64,000 bases of DNA from G963676655 sp963678305 (GCA_963678305.2 CAXXVV010000014.1:1-64000); one strand, 5' to 3'. Numbered from the stretch's first letter, positions 17,902-27,129 are shown. Numbers and translations are program-made. Notes: generated from the sequence alone by a model not told the origin.

Positions 17902-18519
17902 TTGAATAAAACCAATGCAAACAAATATCTCTGGATTGCCGTATTTACAATCGTCCTGATATGGTCGGGGATCGCTCCTAAAGATTATTATACCTGGTTT
18001 CTTGAAGTAATCCCGGCAATAATCGGCGTTATCGTTCTCGTGATAACCTACAACTCTTTCAGATTGACAAGATTGGTTTACATCTTGATTCTGGCACACT
18101 GTATCATCCTGATGATCGGCGGCCATTACACCTACGCCGAGGTCCCTTTGTTCGATTACCTGAAAGAACTGACCGGCACCACCCGCAATAATTATGATAA
18201 ACTCGGCCACTTCGCCCAGGGCTTTGTTCCGGCAATGATCCTGCGGGAAGTGATTATCCGCAAAAAAATCATTTTCAGCCGCGCCTGGATGAATTTTTTC
18301 ATCATCTGTTTCTGTCTGGCGTTCAGCGCGTTTTATGAACTCATAGAATGGTGGGTGGCCCTCCTTTCCGGGGAAAGCGCCGAAGCATTTCTCGGTACTC
18401 AAGGTTACGTCTGGGACACCCAGTCCGATATGGCTCTGGCGTTCATCGGCTCCATCGCAGCCTTGCTTTTTTTAGGAAAAATGCACGACCGTGAGCTCAC
18501 CAAAGCTACCGCTGAATAA
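17902..18519 (+). CDS. yjdF: YjdF-like inner membrane protein (DUF2238)
   Basis: 205 residues from the TTG at 17902, placed by the GGAGG eight bases upstream; an in-frame TTG at 17887 would leave no room for that site. About six helices carry the DUF2238 signature: KLGHFAQGF, AFSAFYELIEWW, GTQGYVWDTQSDM and a final LAFIG helix. This family includes E. coli YjdF; function unknown. It is distinct from Bacillus YjdF, which is controlled by an azaaromatic riboswitch. Translation is likely controlled by the hairpin just upstream. The conserved His, Glu and Asp at membrane faces hint at an enzyme or metal-binding role. Confidence 0.85.
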   Translation: MNKTNANKYLWIAVFTIVLIWSGIAPKDYYTWFLEVIPAIIGVIVLVITYNSFRLTRLVYILILAHCIILMIGGHYTYAEVPLFDYLKELTGTTRNNYDKLGHFAQGFVPAMILREVIIRKKIIFSRAWMNFFIICFCLAFSAFYELIEWWVALLSGESAEAFLGTQGYVWDTQSDMALAFIGSIAALLFLGKMHDRELTKATAE

Positions 18520-18556
18520 TTTTATATAAATCACGTTTTTTTCTTTTTTTTACCTA

Positions 18557-18600
18557 TTGACAAATGGTTCGTTATATTGTATAATTGGTATAGACCATTT
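18557..18600 (+). promoter_or_regulatory. Consensus sigma-70 promoter with GntR-type operator
   Basis: TTGACA (18557-18562), a 17-base spacer and TATAAT (18580-18585) make a perfect consensus promoter. Directly after the -10, TGGTATAGACCA (18586-18597) is a near-palindrome resembling NagR/DasR-type operators of the GntR/HutC family. AAATGGT (18562-18568) and ACCATTT (18594-18600) form a second inverted pair bracketing the promoter, and another half-site TTGGTA lies at 18616-18621. This suggests autorepression by the adjacent GntR-domain regulator. Confidence 0.75.
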
Positions 18601-18625
18601 AAATAAAAAATAATATTGGTAAAAG

Positions 18626-19738
18626 ATGTTATTAGAAGTTGACAAAGATTCACATCACCAGAAATTGAAGGCCGGCCTGATTGAACAAATCAGGAAAAGC
18701 GCCATGAATGACCGGTTGCCTTCGGAACGGAAGCTGGCTGAAAAATTCAAAATGTGCCGGGCGACGGTGAACAAGGTTATGGTGGAACTGGAACAGGAAG
18801 GTTATATTGTCCGTCGCGTCGGCAAAGGCACTTTTGTTGCGCCGCGTGACAAAAAAATTCTTCAGGACAGTTCGCTCACTCCCAGAACCGCCGGAAGTAT
18901 TGTTATCGCTTACCCTGACTTCTTCTCTTATATAATCTGGGAACGGGTTCATTACGCGGAAATGCTGGCCTTGAAAAACAATATCAATCTGATCAACGTC
19001 AAACTTCAGCAGGAATCTACCCTGCAGTCAGTTGTGAATATACTTAAAAGCGACGATGATATTCAAGGTATTATCCTGATGCCGTCGGAAAACGTCTCCC
19101 GGCCCATGATGAAACAACTCGACAGTTTCAATATCCCGATCGTGATCAGCGGCAGCCTCCCTCCTCCAGGCGTATACAAAAATGTTTATTCGGTCCGTAA
19201 AGATTACTTCAAAACCGGATATATGAAAATGGATCATCTGCTGAAAAATGGCCACCGTAAAATCGGTTTCGTCCCGAACGAACCGGCGTCCGGCGGCGGC
19301 AATGAAAACATTAAAGGGATAAAACAGGCACTATATGACCACGGAATGCGCTGGCGCGACCTGGTACAGCCGGTAAAACGCCCGAAATATTGGGACGACC
19401 CTTTGTTTGCCGGCTACGAGCAAACCAGAGAACTGTTGTCAAAACACGATCTGACCGCGCTTTTGTTTGATACGGTTCGCGGTACCTTCGGAGGACTGCG
19501 CGCACTTTACGAACTCGGACTGAAATGCCCCGACGATATCAGCATTATAACCTCTCTCACCCATTTTGGAATCGACGAGATGTCGACACCGGCCTTAAGT
19601 ACGACCATATCAAGCACTGAGGAGCAGATGCAAACTACTATAGACATCATTATGAATCCAGAAAAGATGATAAGCAAGGATTACATACTTGATGTAAAAT
19701 TAATTGAAAGGGAAAGCGTTAAAACGATTGATCTTTGA
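18626..19738 (+). CDS. GntR/LacI hybrid transcriptional regulator
   Basis: 370 residues. The N-terminal about 70 residues form a GntR winged helix (LPSERKLAEKFKMCRATVNK, then VGKGTFVA). Residues about 90-365 form a LacI/periplasmic-binding sensor domain (GHRKIGFV, PDDISIIT…). In this architecture the sensor binds a sugar ligand and releases DNA. The operator at its own promoter fits autoregulation, and the pseudopilin and GH99-like genes downstream are the likely targets. No good Shine-Dalgarno precedes the ATG. The ligand is probably a breakdown product of the glycan handled by the GH99-like protein; that is inference. Confidence 0.88.
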   Translation: MLLEVDKDSHHQKLKAGLIEQIRKSAMNDRLPSERKLAEKFKMCRATVNKVMVELEQEGYIVRRVGKGTFVAPRDKKILQDSSLTPRTAGSIVIAYPDFFSYIIWERVHYAEMLALKNNINLINVKLQQESTLQSVVNILKSDDDIQGIILMPSENVSRPMMKQLDSFNIPIVISGSLPPPGVYKNVYSVRKDYFKTGYMKMDHLLKNGHRKIGFVPNEPASGGGNENIKGIKQALYDHGMRWRDLVQPVKRPKYWDDPLFAGYEQTRELLSKHDLTALLFDTVRGTFGGLRALYELGLKCPDDISIITSLTHFGIDEMSTPALSTTISSTEEQMQTTIDIIMNPEKMISKDYILDVKLIERESVKTIDL

Positions 19739-19752
19739 TTTTTTTGCCTGGC

Positions 19753-19789
19753 ACAAATATAGAATAACTATGCGGTCATGCATATTTGT
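19753..19789. promoter_or_regulatory. Inverted repeat upstream of pseudopilin gene
   Basis: ACAAATAT (19753-19760) and ATATTTGT (19782-19789) are exact inverted repeats 21 bases apart, in the 152-bp gap between the regulator and the pseudopilin. The 3' arm is part of ATATTTGTATA, which also occurs in the hairpin after the GH99-like gene. It could be an operator or a weak terminator; no U tract follows. Confidence 0.35.
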
Positions 19790-19890
19790 ATATTGTTTCA
19801 AAAGCTTTGATTTGAGCTTAATAACCATGACTTTATTTTAAAAGTTTATATGCACAACAACTTATATAATCAAAGGAAAGGAATATCACC

Positions 19891-20589
19891 ATGAAGAAGA
19901 CAAAAAAATTCACCCTGATCGAACTGCTGGTCGTGATAGCCATCATAGCCATTCTGGCAAGCATGCTGCTTCCGGCTCTCCAGCAGGCGCGAAAGAAAGC
20001 GCAGGCAATTACCTGCGTAAACAATCTGAAACAGGTCGGAACGGCAATCGCGTTTTACGGCGGGGACAGCAATGACTTCACGCCGGAGGGACGTCCTTCT
20101 CAATATTCCTATCCATATAATTACTGGAACTACACCATGATCGATAACGGCTATATTCCTCAACCGGTATCCAAGAAGAAAACGGTTCTGGTCTGCCCAT
20201 CCGCCTTCCCGAGAGTTTGGAGCAACAATATCAGGACTTATTCGATACGCGGCACTAAATCAGGCCCGATTTCCTACTCCACGTTCTTCAGGGTCCATGG
20301 TTCAAAAATCAAAGATACCGGCAACGCGACTCAATCCATCACTGAAAAAATTTATACTCAAACCCCATCCGAATTTATCCTCTTATTCGATTCATTCGCT
20401 AAAACCGGAACCAACTACTACAGCGCCCACGCGTTCATCAACGCTGACGCGGTCGGCCTGAATCATTCAAAACGGGCCGGAATGCTGTTCATTGACGGCC
20501 ACGCCTCACTTGAGTGGAGACGCTTCGGCTATTTAACTCACGGCTATCTCGACAGCGATCCCAGCCTGAAAATTGCATTGACATACTAA
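19891..20589 (+). CDS. Type II secretion/type IV pilin-like pseudopilin
   Basis: 232 residues. The N-terminus is a prepilin peptidase site and methylation helix (KKFTLIELLVVIAIIAILA), with cleavage expected between Lys and Phe and Glu at mature position 5. After the helix come PALQQARKKAQ and a globular domain ending near FIDGHASLEW, the short form abundant in Lentisphaerota and Planctomycetes. It would be inserted in the inner membrane and processed by PilD. The GH99-like gene follows by about a dozen bases. Genomes of this group hold many such proteins beside carbohydrate enzymes; the function is not established. Confidence 0.88.
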   Translation: MKKTKKFTLIELLVVIAIIAILASMLLPALQQARKKAQAITCVNNLKQVGTAIAFYGGDSNDFTPEGRPSQYSYPYNYWNYTMIDNGYIPQPVSKKKTVLVCPSAFPRVWSNNIRTYSIRGTKSGPISYSTFFRVHGSKIKDTGNATQSITEKIYTQTPSEFILLFDSFAKTGTNYYSAHAFINADAVGLNHSKRAGMLFIDGHASLEWRRFGYLTHGYLDSDPSLKIALTY

Positions 20590-20602
20590 CTTGAGAAATT
20601 TG

Positions 20603-23155
20603 ATGAATTATAAACCTATTTTTACCGCTCTGACAGCAGGATTCATTGTATATTCAACCGTTGCCGACAACGGAGACGCTCACATAAAACGCTATAAAAA
20701 CGGAATTCCCGGCGACAAAACAATTGAAGCGGCCCAAAAACTCAATATTAAAATACCGGTAATGTGCCGCGAATGGCATGTCTGGTGGGGCGCGCCTTAC
20801 GGGAGTTATCCGCACATGCCCAAATGGGTTCACTGGAAAGGACAACGTCTCTTCGGAAAATTCGATCCGGAAACCACCATCGAGCAGACCCGGCCCGGAT
20901 CACAATGGCGACGCTGGCTCAATTGCGTCGGATACCCTCTGCTTGGACCGTATGATTCAACCCAGCCGGATATCATCCGCTGGCAACTTGAAACCGCACG
21001 GAATGCCGGTATCGAGTGCCTGCATTTACAATTATGGCCATCTCTTTGGGATGAAGGACAGGATTTCTCCCCGATGCCGATTTTTGACCTCATTATGGAG
21101 ACCGCGGCAAAACTGAAATACCCGGTGGCCCTGCATGATGAGATTCAGTTCCGCCGTCCCCCTATAACCAAGGCCCAGGACTTGAATAACTCGATCAAAC
21201 GTTCCACCATGCTTTTGAAACGGCACGGCCAACATCCCGGCTGGTATAAAATTAACGGTCAGCCGGTCTACTATTTCCAGAACTGGTCCAAATGGATCAA
21301 GCCAAAGGATCTGGCTATCTACCTGAAAAAAGTCGAGGAAGAAGTCGGACCTGTTTACTGGATCATTGAAATGGCGGACAATCCCGACTACTTCAAGATT
21401 CCGCAGATCAAAGCGATTGTCAGCCACAGCAACGGCTGGTTTCTGCATACCCCTCCGTTCGGCGCCGGCCCGCATCCGTGGAAAAAACTGGAAGTCAGCA
21501 TGAAGCGCGCCGCCGACATGGCCCGCAAATACGGGAAGAAATTCGGGGTTCAGATCAAGAACCGCTTCAATCACACCCATGACCGGGGAAAACCGGAAAA
21601 ACCGCTGATACTATCGGCCGAAGACGGCATGTTTATGGTCAAATCATTTGTCGTCAGCATGAAATGTAAACCTGACTTTATCGTTATGGCGCAATGGAAC
21701 GACTTTGAGGAATGTTCGTTCATTGAACCGGGCTGGGATTTCGACGGATTCAACGGCGATCCCTACCGTTACTGCCGTATTACCGCGGCTCTGGTCGGTA
21801 AACAATTCGTCCCGGCAGCGTTGCCGAAACGCAGTCAACTGGACCCGTTTATCCGGCAAAAACTGTTTGGCGACATGCAAAAAGGCGATATGGGACCGAT
21901 TTTCCAGCAGCCGAAAGTAGCAGACCACAAATTGCAAGTAAAATGGACCGATGGCGCCAAACCGGATCATGTCAGGATTATCCAGAAAGAACTCGCGACC
22001 TGGACCCCGGGATTGAGAAAGTTCACCGGGGCCAAATTGAGACTGGCGAACTACAGCGCCATTACACATGACGGGATGATTAACGGGAAAAAGGAATTGC
22101 GGTTCTACGCTCCCGGCCTGATATCAAAAGATTCCCACAATATGTGGCTCGGCATCAGGGTCCACAAACCGGCAAAAACCAGGCTTCTGGTGCATTATCG
22201 CGGCGAACAGGAAAACTACCGTATCGATTCCCGCTGGGAACGTACCACCATAAGCCTGAAAGACGGCTTCCAATATCAGATGCCGGATCAAACCACCTTT
22301 TACTGGACGCCGCTGTATAAAGCAAAATTTGCCGGACGTGAAGGCGATCTTTTGATCCAACTCAGCGGAAGCAGAGAAAATACCTATATCCGGGAACTGA
22401 TTGTTTGGGACCCGGATATGGAGGAAATCAAACTGAAACCGGCCGCGTCAATGGTCCTGCCGCAATCAATTTCAACTGCATGCAGTTTTGTCGCGGCCGC
22501 CTATGACAAAATGGGAAATGCCGGAACACCAGGATTGTTACTGAACACCTCAAAATCAAACATAAAAAGCACTAAAGCGGACAACACCAAATATGATTTG
22601 ATTAACACTTTCGATAGTCTGAAGCACTGGAAAAAACTTGCCGGCGGCAAACCGCAACAGGTACGTTTTCTGCCGGATTATCCGGACGCGCCTCTGGCAA
22701 AACTGAAAAATTCCCTCATAGCCACACCTTTACCGAAACCGGCAAAGAGTATTTCCCTGAAAATCAGTATGCAGCAAACCAGTTACAGCCGCGGACAATG
22801 GGTTGCGCTTTTTGACAAGACCGGAACAAAGGGAATCGGCGTGATCTGGGACTCCTCGCTACCCAAGATGTTTTCCGGCGAGGGGTTCATTAAGCTCGTT
22901 AAATTTGACCTTACAAAACCGGTAAACTTTAACAGTAAATCCGTGAAAATCAGTAAAATCTGCGGATCGGGTATAAAAGTTAACTCAAACGTTTTTCTGA
23001 ATATAGACCTGCAAATCACGCCCGAAAATATCAGCTTGGAATTCAGCGGAAACAAGCTCAAGTCAAGCAACCCGATCAAAGTTCCTTTTGAGCAGGTAAT
23101 CCTTCGCGGCAATGACACGGGTTATTTCGACAACCTGAAAGTTAAAATTAAATAA
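20603..23155 (+). CDS. Secreted GH99-like (GH71/GH99/WbsX-type) protein
   Basis: 850 residues from the ATG at 20603 (a TTG at 20591 is possible). A signal peptide (about 1-22) is followed by a TIM-barrel-like domain (about 45-420). WNDFEECSFIEP (Trp365 to about 376) matches the WNExxEGxxIEP active-site strand of GH99 endo-alpha-mannanases and WbsX-like enzymes, with acidic residues at 367, 369 and 370. The remaining about 430 residues are beta-rich and probably hold carbohydrate-binding modules. The substitution of Asp for the first catalytic-region Glu is notable. Role: extracellular or periplasmic cleavage of a polysaccharide. It closes the regulator-pseudopilin-hydrolase cassette. Confidence 0.72.
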   Translation: MNYKPIFTALTAGFIVYSTVADNGDAHIKRYKNGIPGDKTIEAAQKLNIKIPVMCREWHVWWGAPYGSYPHMPKWVHWKGQRLFGKFDPETTIEQTRPGSQWRRWLNCVGYPLLGPYDSTQPDIIRWQLETARNAGIECLHLQLWPSLWDEGQDFSPMPIFDLIMETAAKLKYPVALHDEIQFRRPPITKAQDLNNSIKRSTMLLKRHGQHPGWYKINGQPVYYFQNWSKWIKPKDLAIYLKKVEEEVGPVYWIIEMADNPDYFKIPQIKAIVSHSNGWFLHTPPFGAGPHPWKKLEVSMKRAADMARKYGKKFGVQIKNRFNHTHDRGKPEKPLILSAEDGMFMVKSFVVSMKCKPDFIVMAQWNDFEECSFIEPGWDFDGFNGDPYRYCRITAALVGKQFVPAALPKRSQLDPFIRQKLFGDMQKGDMGPIFQQPKVADHKLQVKWTDGAKPDHVRIIQKELATWTPGLRKFTGAKLRLANYSAITHDGMINGKKELRFYAPGLISKDSHNMWLGIRVHKPAKTRLLVHYRGEQENYRIDSRWERTTISLKDGFQYQMPDQTTFYWTPLYKAKFAGREGDLLIQLSGSRENTYIRELIVWDPDMEEIKLKPAASMVLPQSISTACSFVAAAYDKMGNAGTPGLLLNTSKSNIKSTKADNTKYDLINTFDSLKHWKKLAGGKPQQVRFLPDYPDAPLAKLKNSLIATPLPKPAKSISLKISMQQTSYSRGQWVALFDKTGTKGIGVIWDSSLPKMFSGEGFIKLVKFDLTKPVNFNSKSVKISKICGSGIKVNSNVFLNIDLQITPENISLEFSGNKLKSSNPIKVPFEQVILRGNDTGYFDNLKVKIK

Positions 23156-23176
23156 AACAAACAAAATTCAGCGTTT

Positions 23177-23194
23177 GACTATATTTGTATAGTC
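23177..23194. terminator. Perfect hairpin between convergent genes
   Basis: GACTATA (23177-23183), a TTTG loop and TATAGTC (23188-23194) form a perfect 7-bp stem-loop between the GH99-like gene and the convergent aaeB-like gene. It lacks a U tract on either strand. It could be a weak bidirectional terminator or a regulator binding site. Confidence 0.4.
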
Positions 23195-23274
23195 AGACAG
23201 CATAATTCTATACTAATAATGTTATGCCAATATGAATCTAATTGTTTATTTAAAATTATAGCCACAGCGTTGAA

Positions 23275-25542
23275 CTAAAAGCGACCTTCGCGTATTACCG
23301 TCCAGTCCATATCAGCAACATTCATTGTGAATTTTACCAGTGCTTCAGAAGCGCGACGGTAGGCGGCAAGAATCCGGTACATGTTACTGACAGCCTCAGG
23401 AGACGGCATATCTTCAGAAACATCATTGACCGCAAGTTCAATGTGAGATTCAAGAGACGCGAGATTGCGATCAAGGCGACAGCGCAGCACTGTCATATCT
23501 TCACTTTCAAGATTAACTGCAAGGTGGTGAAAAACCTCCTGGAGTGCTAAACGCCAAATATGCATATCCTCTAACAAGACCCGTTTTATACTTTCAGCAT
23601 GCTGCAACTCGCGTGCCTTAATCAGTTCACACATGGAAAAACTTAGTTCCTGCAGGCTGCTTGTAAGAGCCTGGGTCTTTTCTGTTGTTACTTTCTCCGG
23701 CCCCAACGCATTCATCCAGCGCCTGATCCTTTCAGGAAGAACTTTCAACTGGTGCAGGTGAAAAGAGAGCTTTACACTCTGCAATAATTTTGTGGAATCA
23801 GGCTTCACGATGGCTGTCAGATGCTCACAACTTATGAGAAAACGGTGCAACAGTTTGAATATTACCTTATACGGCTGAAATGAAATAGGGATCCATGAGG
23901 TCAACCACAATATACTCAGTACAATCATGAATGCCAATGTGTATTCAAGAACAAAGACAAAATTATAACTTTGATGGTTTTTTATTAAACTAAGCATAAC
24001 AAAGAAAGAACACCCCAATCCCCGAAATGCTCCGTTCGCAACCTTATACAACATAAAATTTATGCCGAATACCACGATAAACATTCCTACAGCAAGTCCA
24101 GCAAAACTGTGAAGGTGGGGCATTATCATTATATGGAACCCGCCTCCCACTGTTGCACAAATTAATATTGGAGCAATAAGCATACGCAAAGGAATTTCAG
24201 GTCGAAGGGAAAGCATAATTGACAATACAGCCAGGATAGGAATAATCCCAATTGGGAATGGTACTGCAGGAATATAAATGCAGAATAAAAAGATGGTCCA
24301 GATCGAGACGAACGTTCTTACGGCATAGGATAGCCGGTCCAAATCCAGGACCAAAGCTCCGGGAGTTTTGGACAGGCTTTCCAATGATAGTTCCGGCCCG
24401 AAACCGCGAATATCAGCAGTAAGATTATACAGTTCGTATGTTAAGCAGTTAATTTCGCATAACTTATCATAAACCTGAACAAGTGCGGCACGATCAAACT
24501 GTGACAAAGCTACTTTAGGGTTCAGCTCAAACTCAACATCAATCTTTTTTGCCCGATGCACCGGACTCCCCCCGGTGAGCATCTGACTTACAGCACAAAG
24601 CCTGGAATCGATTTCAGACTCAAGACGAGGAAGGTTTAAGATAAACCGCGACAGCTCAAGCGCTTTGATGTCAGCTTGTCCGAAGCGCCAATACTCAGTG
24701 GCTTCATGCAGGGCGGTCAGAACTGCCGCTAAGCGCCTCCAGTGATGGCGTGTCTCCCATACCTCGAAACTGTCAAACTCGGCACCATCAATAACAGACG
24801 ATAATCCCATTAGTATTCCTGATGCCTGGTTACGCGACTTATTAAATGAACCATCGTCAACACCTCTGGTAAAATTAAAACTGATAATTTTTCTCTGAAG
24901 TTCAACCAAGGTTTGCAGCGTTATGATAAACTCGGATGATTTCCAGTTTGGCCACAACATAATTGAAACAACAGTATAAACAATAATCCCCATCAGTGTT
25001 TGCTGTGTGCGCAATACAATCACTTCAAAAAGGGTACCGCCGAAATGGCCTCCGACCAATGCTAGTATTGTCATTACAAAACCAGATACAGTCCAGAAGT
25101 ACCAACGGGAAGAATGTCCTGTCATATAGGTACAAAATGCCATGTATAAAGCCACACAACCTAGATAACACCAACGACTTTGTGGAAATACCGAAGCCAG
25201 AAACAAAGCAATCCCCCCGGCGAGAAGCGTACCGAAAAACCGCATAAACCCCTTGTTGATCGAATCTCCCACGGTGTCGAGCATACACATTCCGACCGCC
25301 AGCCCCGCCCAGTGGGATTCATCCCATCCCATTGACAGCGAGATGTAGTAGGCGATAACCATTGCCAAACCGGCTTTCACCGATAATTTAAAACGCGGTG
25401 AAAGCTCGATCCGCAATGATGTTACGTTCAGCTTATCCAATGTCAACATTCTGCTCAATCCTTTGCCTGTAAGAATGGCTTCAGAGTCTGCACGTCGGAA
25501 CAAATTCATGACTGCTGCCGACCAAGAGTAGTTATCCGGCAT
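23275..25542 (-). CDS. aaeB: FUSC-family (AaeB/YccS-like) aromatic acid efflux protein
   Basis: 755 residues with the two-block FUSC layout: an N-terminal group of about six helices (about 54-195), a long cytoplasmic domain (about 195-400), a second helix group (about 400-560) and a cytoplasmic tail. GDSINKGFMRFFGTLLAGG is the FUSC helix motif. AaeB-type proteins export aromatic carboxylic acids (p-hydroxybenzoate, fusaric acid) with a periplasmic adaptor. It is divergent from the AaeX- and AaeA-like genes at 25744-27129, which complete the system. The ATG at 25542 has no clear Shine-Dalgarno. No AaeR-type LysR regulator is nearby. Confidence 0.83.
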   Translation of the reverse strand: MPDNYSWSAAVMNLFRRADSEAILTGKGLSRMLTLDKLNVTSLRIELSPRFKLSVKAGLAMVIAYYISLSMGWDESHWAGLAVGMCMLDTVGDSINKGFMRFFGTLLAGGIALFLASVFPQSRWCYLGCVALYMAFCTYMTGHSSRWYFWTVSGFVMTILALVGGHFGGTLFEVIVLRTQQTLMGIIVYTVVSIMLWPNWKSSEFIITLQTLVELQRKIISFNFTRGVDDGSFNKSRNQASGILMGLSSVIDGAEFDSFEVWETRHHWRRLAAVLTALHEATEYWRFGQADIKALELSRFILNLPRLESEIDSRLCAVSQMLTGGSPVHRAKKIDVEFELNPKVALSQFDRAALVQVYDKLCEINCLTYELYNLTADIRGFGPELSLESLSKTPGALVLDLDRLSYAVRTFVSIWTIFLFCIYIPAVPFPIGIIPILAVLSIMLSLRPEIPLRMLIAPILICATVGGGFHIMIMPHLHSFAGLAVGMFIVVFGINFMLYKVANGAFRGLGCSFFVMLSLIKNHQSYNFVFVLEYTLAFMIVLSILWLTSWIPISFQPYKVIFKLLHRFLISCEHLTAIVKPDSTKLLQSVKLSFHLHQLKVLPERIRRWMNALGPEKVTTEKTQALTSSLQELSFSMCELIKARELQHAESIKRVLLEDMHIWRLALQEVFHHLAVNLESEDMTVLRCRLDRNLASLESHIELAVNDVSEDMPSPEAVSNMYRILAAYRRASEALVKFTMNVADMDWTVIREGRF

Positions 25543-25743
25543 GTCTAATATAGATAATGAACGTCGAAATTCAAAGCAATATCGCTACTTTTCCCAATTT
25601 ACAGCCATTTAAACAAATTAGTTTGATGGCCGCCTTATAATTTATTGTCAAAAATAGTTTATTTATTATTTGCTTAAACCAAAACTATGAATAATATTAA
25701 CTAGTAAAGAAGGAAGAGTTAATTAAACCAGTTTGAGGGCTCT

Positions 25744-25956
25744 ATGATTTTTGTACCAAAAGAGTTCAATCTTGGCGGAGTTTATTTTCCCCCCATGTTG
25801 ATTGCGGTCTTCTGGGCTGTCGTTTGTTCCTGGTTGACGGCCTTTTTGTTCAATAAATATCGTTTATCACGTTTTTTTGCCCAGCCCTCACTGATACTTC
25901 TGGCTCTGACTGTTATTTACACGATAATAATCGGTATTTTTATCATTCCGTTTTGA
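25744..25956 (+). CDS. aaeX: DUF1656 small membrane protein, AaeX-like
   Basis: 70 residues with two transmembrane helices (about 14-36 and 48-68) and the DUF1656 pattern: an N-terminal 'FNLGGVYFPPML' and a central Arg-rich turn. AaeX-type proteins always sit beside a FUSC transporter and an HlyD-like adaptor, as here. GAGG lies five bases before the ATG. The adaptor gene starts 24 bases downstream. It is probably an accessory subunit of the efflux complex. Confidence 0.85.
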   Translation: MIFVPKEFNLGGVYFPPMLIAVFWAVVCSWLTAFLFNKYRLSRFFAQPSLILLALTVIYTIIIGIFIIPF

Positions 25957-25980
25957 TGAACGAGTTCGATGGAGAGTTAT

Positions 25981-27129
25981 ATGATTAGTAAAAAAAAGAA
26001 AATGCTTTTTACCGGGATCGTGGTTTTTGTCGCCATTATTCTGGTTTGCTATAAATATTGGAATTACATACATTACCCATGGACCAGAGACGGTCAGATT
26101 TGTGCACAGGTAGTGCAAATAGCACCAAGGGTTTCCGGGCCAATTGTCAATTTGCCAATTGATGACAATCAATTTGTCAAAGCAGGAGATCTACTTTTTG
26201 AAATAGACCCGAGTGTCTTTAAGGCCGAATTGAACCGGGCCAGAGCCGAACTTAGAAATACGATCAACAAAATACAGGCGCTGGGAAAAGACGTTGAAGC
26301 TGCGGAAGCAAGTTTAGCCATGTACAAAGCACAGATAAAGCAATCTCAAATGAACGTGGAAAAAGCTTTAGCGGAAAAGGAAGAGAGCAGGAAAGAGTTT
26401 GAGCGGAATAAGAAACTGCTCCGTGTTAACGCAATATCACAAAAGTTGTTTGACCGGGCAAACACACAATTCAAAGTTTCCTCCGCGCAGCATGAAGATA
26501 CCAAGGCCCAACTGTTGGCAATGAAAGCATCATTGAAACAGGCGGAAGCTGCTCTGGCCAAAGCAAAAGCCGATTTGGGAGAACCTGGCGAAAAAAACGG
26601 TCATTTGCGTCAGGCAAGAGCCAATCTGGCTTTAGCTGAATTGAATTTGAAGTTCACCAAAGTATTTGCACCGGTTGACGGCTATGTAACTAATCTCAAT
26701 ATAAGAAAAGGAACCCAGGCTGTGACAAATCAACCAATGCTTGCTCTCGTTGATAGCAACAGTTTCTGGGTATATGGCTTTTTCAGGGAAAACTGTATTG
26801 AGGGTATAAGTTCCGGTAACGCTGCAGTTGTAACTCTGATGAGCTACCCCGACTCTCCTATAGAAGGACGGGTCGAAAGCGTTGGCTGGGGAATCGCACA
26901 AGATGACGGCAGCACTGGTCACAATCTCCTGCCTTCAATCAGTCCTACTTTTCAATGGATACGCTTGGCAGAACGCATTCCTGTCCGTATAAAGCTGAAT
27001 AAAATTCCCCCGGAAGTAAAGCTACGTGTCGGGACAACAGCATCCGTCCTGGTAAAAACAGGAACTGGCTTAGATAACACTGCGCCAACAAATACAAAGC
27101 CTGTCGCCTCCCCAAAGCTGCTCCAATGA
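25981..27129 (+). CDS. aaeA: HlyD/EmrA-family membrane fusion protein (AaeA-like)
   Basis: 382 residues from the ATG at 25981, which has GGAGA six bases upstream; an ATG twelve bases earlier would itself overlap that site. One N-terminal helix (about 7-25) is followed by a lipoyl half-motif (APRVSGPIVNLPI…KAGDLLFEID), a long alpha-helical hairpin (about 75-190) and the second lipoyl/barrel part (APVDGYVTNLNIRKG). It bridges the inner-membrane FUSC pump to an outer-membrane channel. No outer-membrane factor gene is in this cluster, so a TolC-like partner would be encoded elsewhere. Confidence 0.9.
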   Translation: MISKKKKMLFTGIVVFVAIILVCYKYWNYIHYPWTRDGQICAQVVQIAPRVSGPIVNLPIDDNQFVKAGDLLFEIDPSVFKAELNRARAELRNTINKIQALGKDVEAAEASLAMYKAQIKQSQMNVEKALAEKEESRKEFERNKKLLRVNAISQKLFDRANTQFKVSSAQHEDTKAQLLAMKASLKQAEAALAKAKADLGEPGEKNGHLRQARANLALAELNLKFTKVFAPVDGYVTNLNIRKGTQAVTNQPMLALVDSNSFWVYGFFRENCIEGISSGNAAVVTLMSYPDSPIEGRVESVGWGIAQDDGSTGHNLLPSISPTFQWIRLAERIPVRIKLNKIPPEVKLRVGTTASVLVKTGTGLDNTAPTNTKPVASPKLLQ

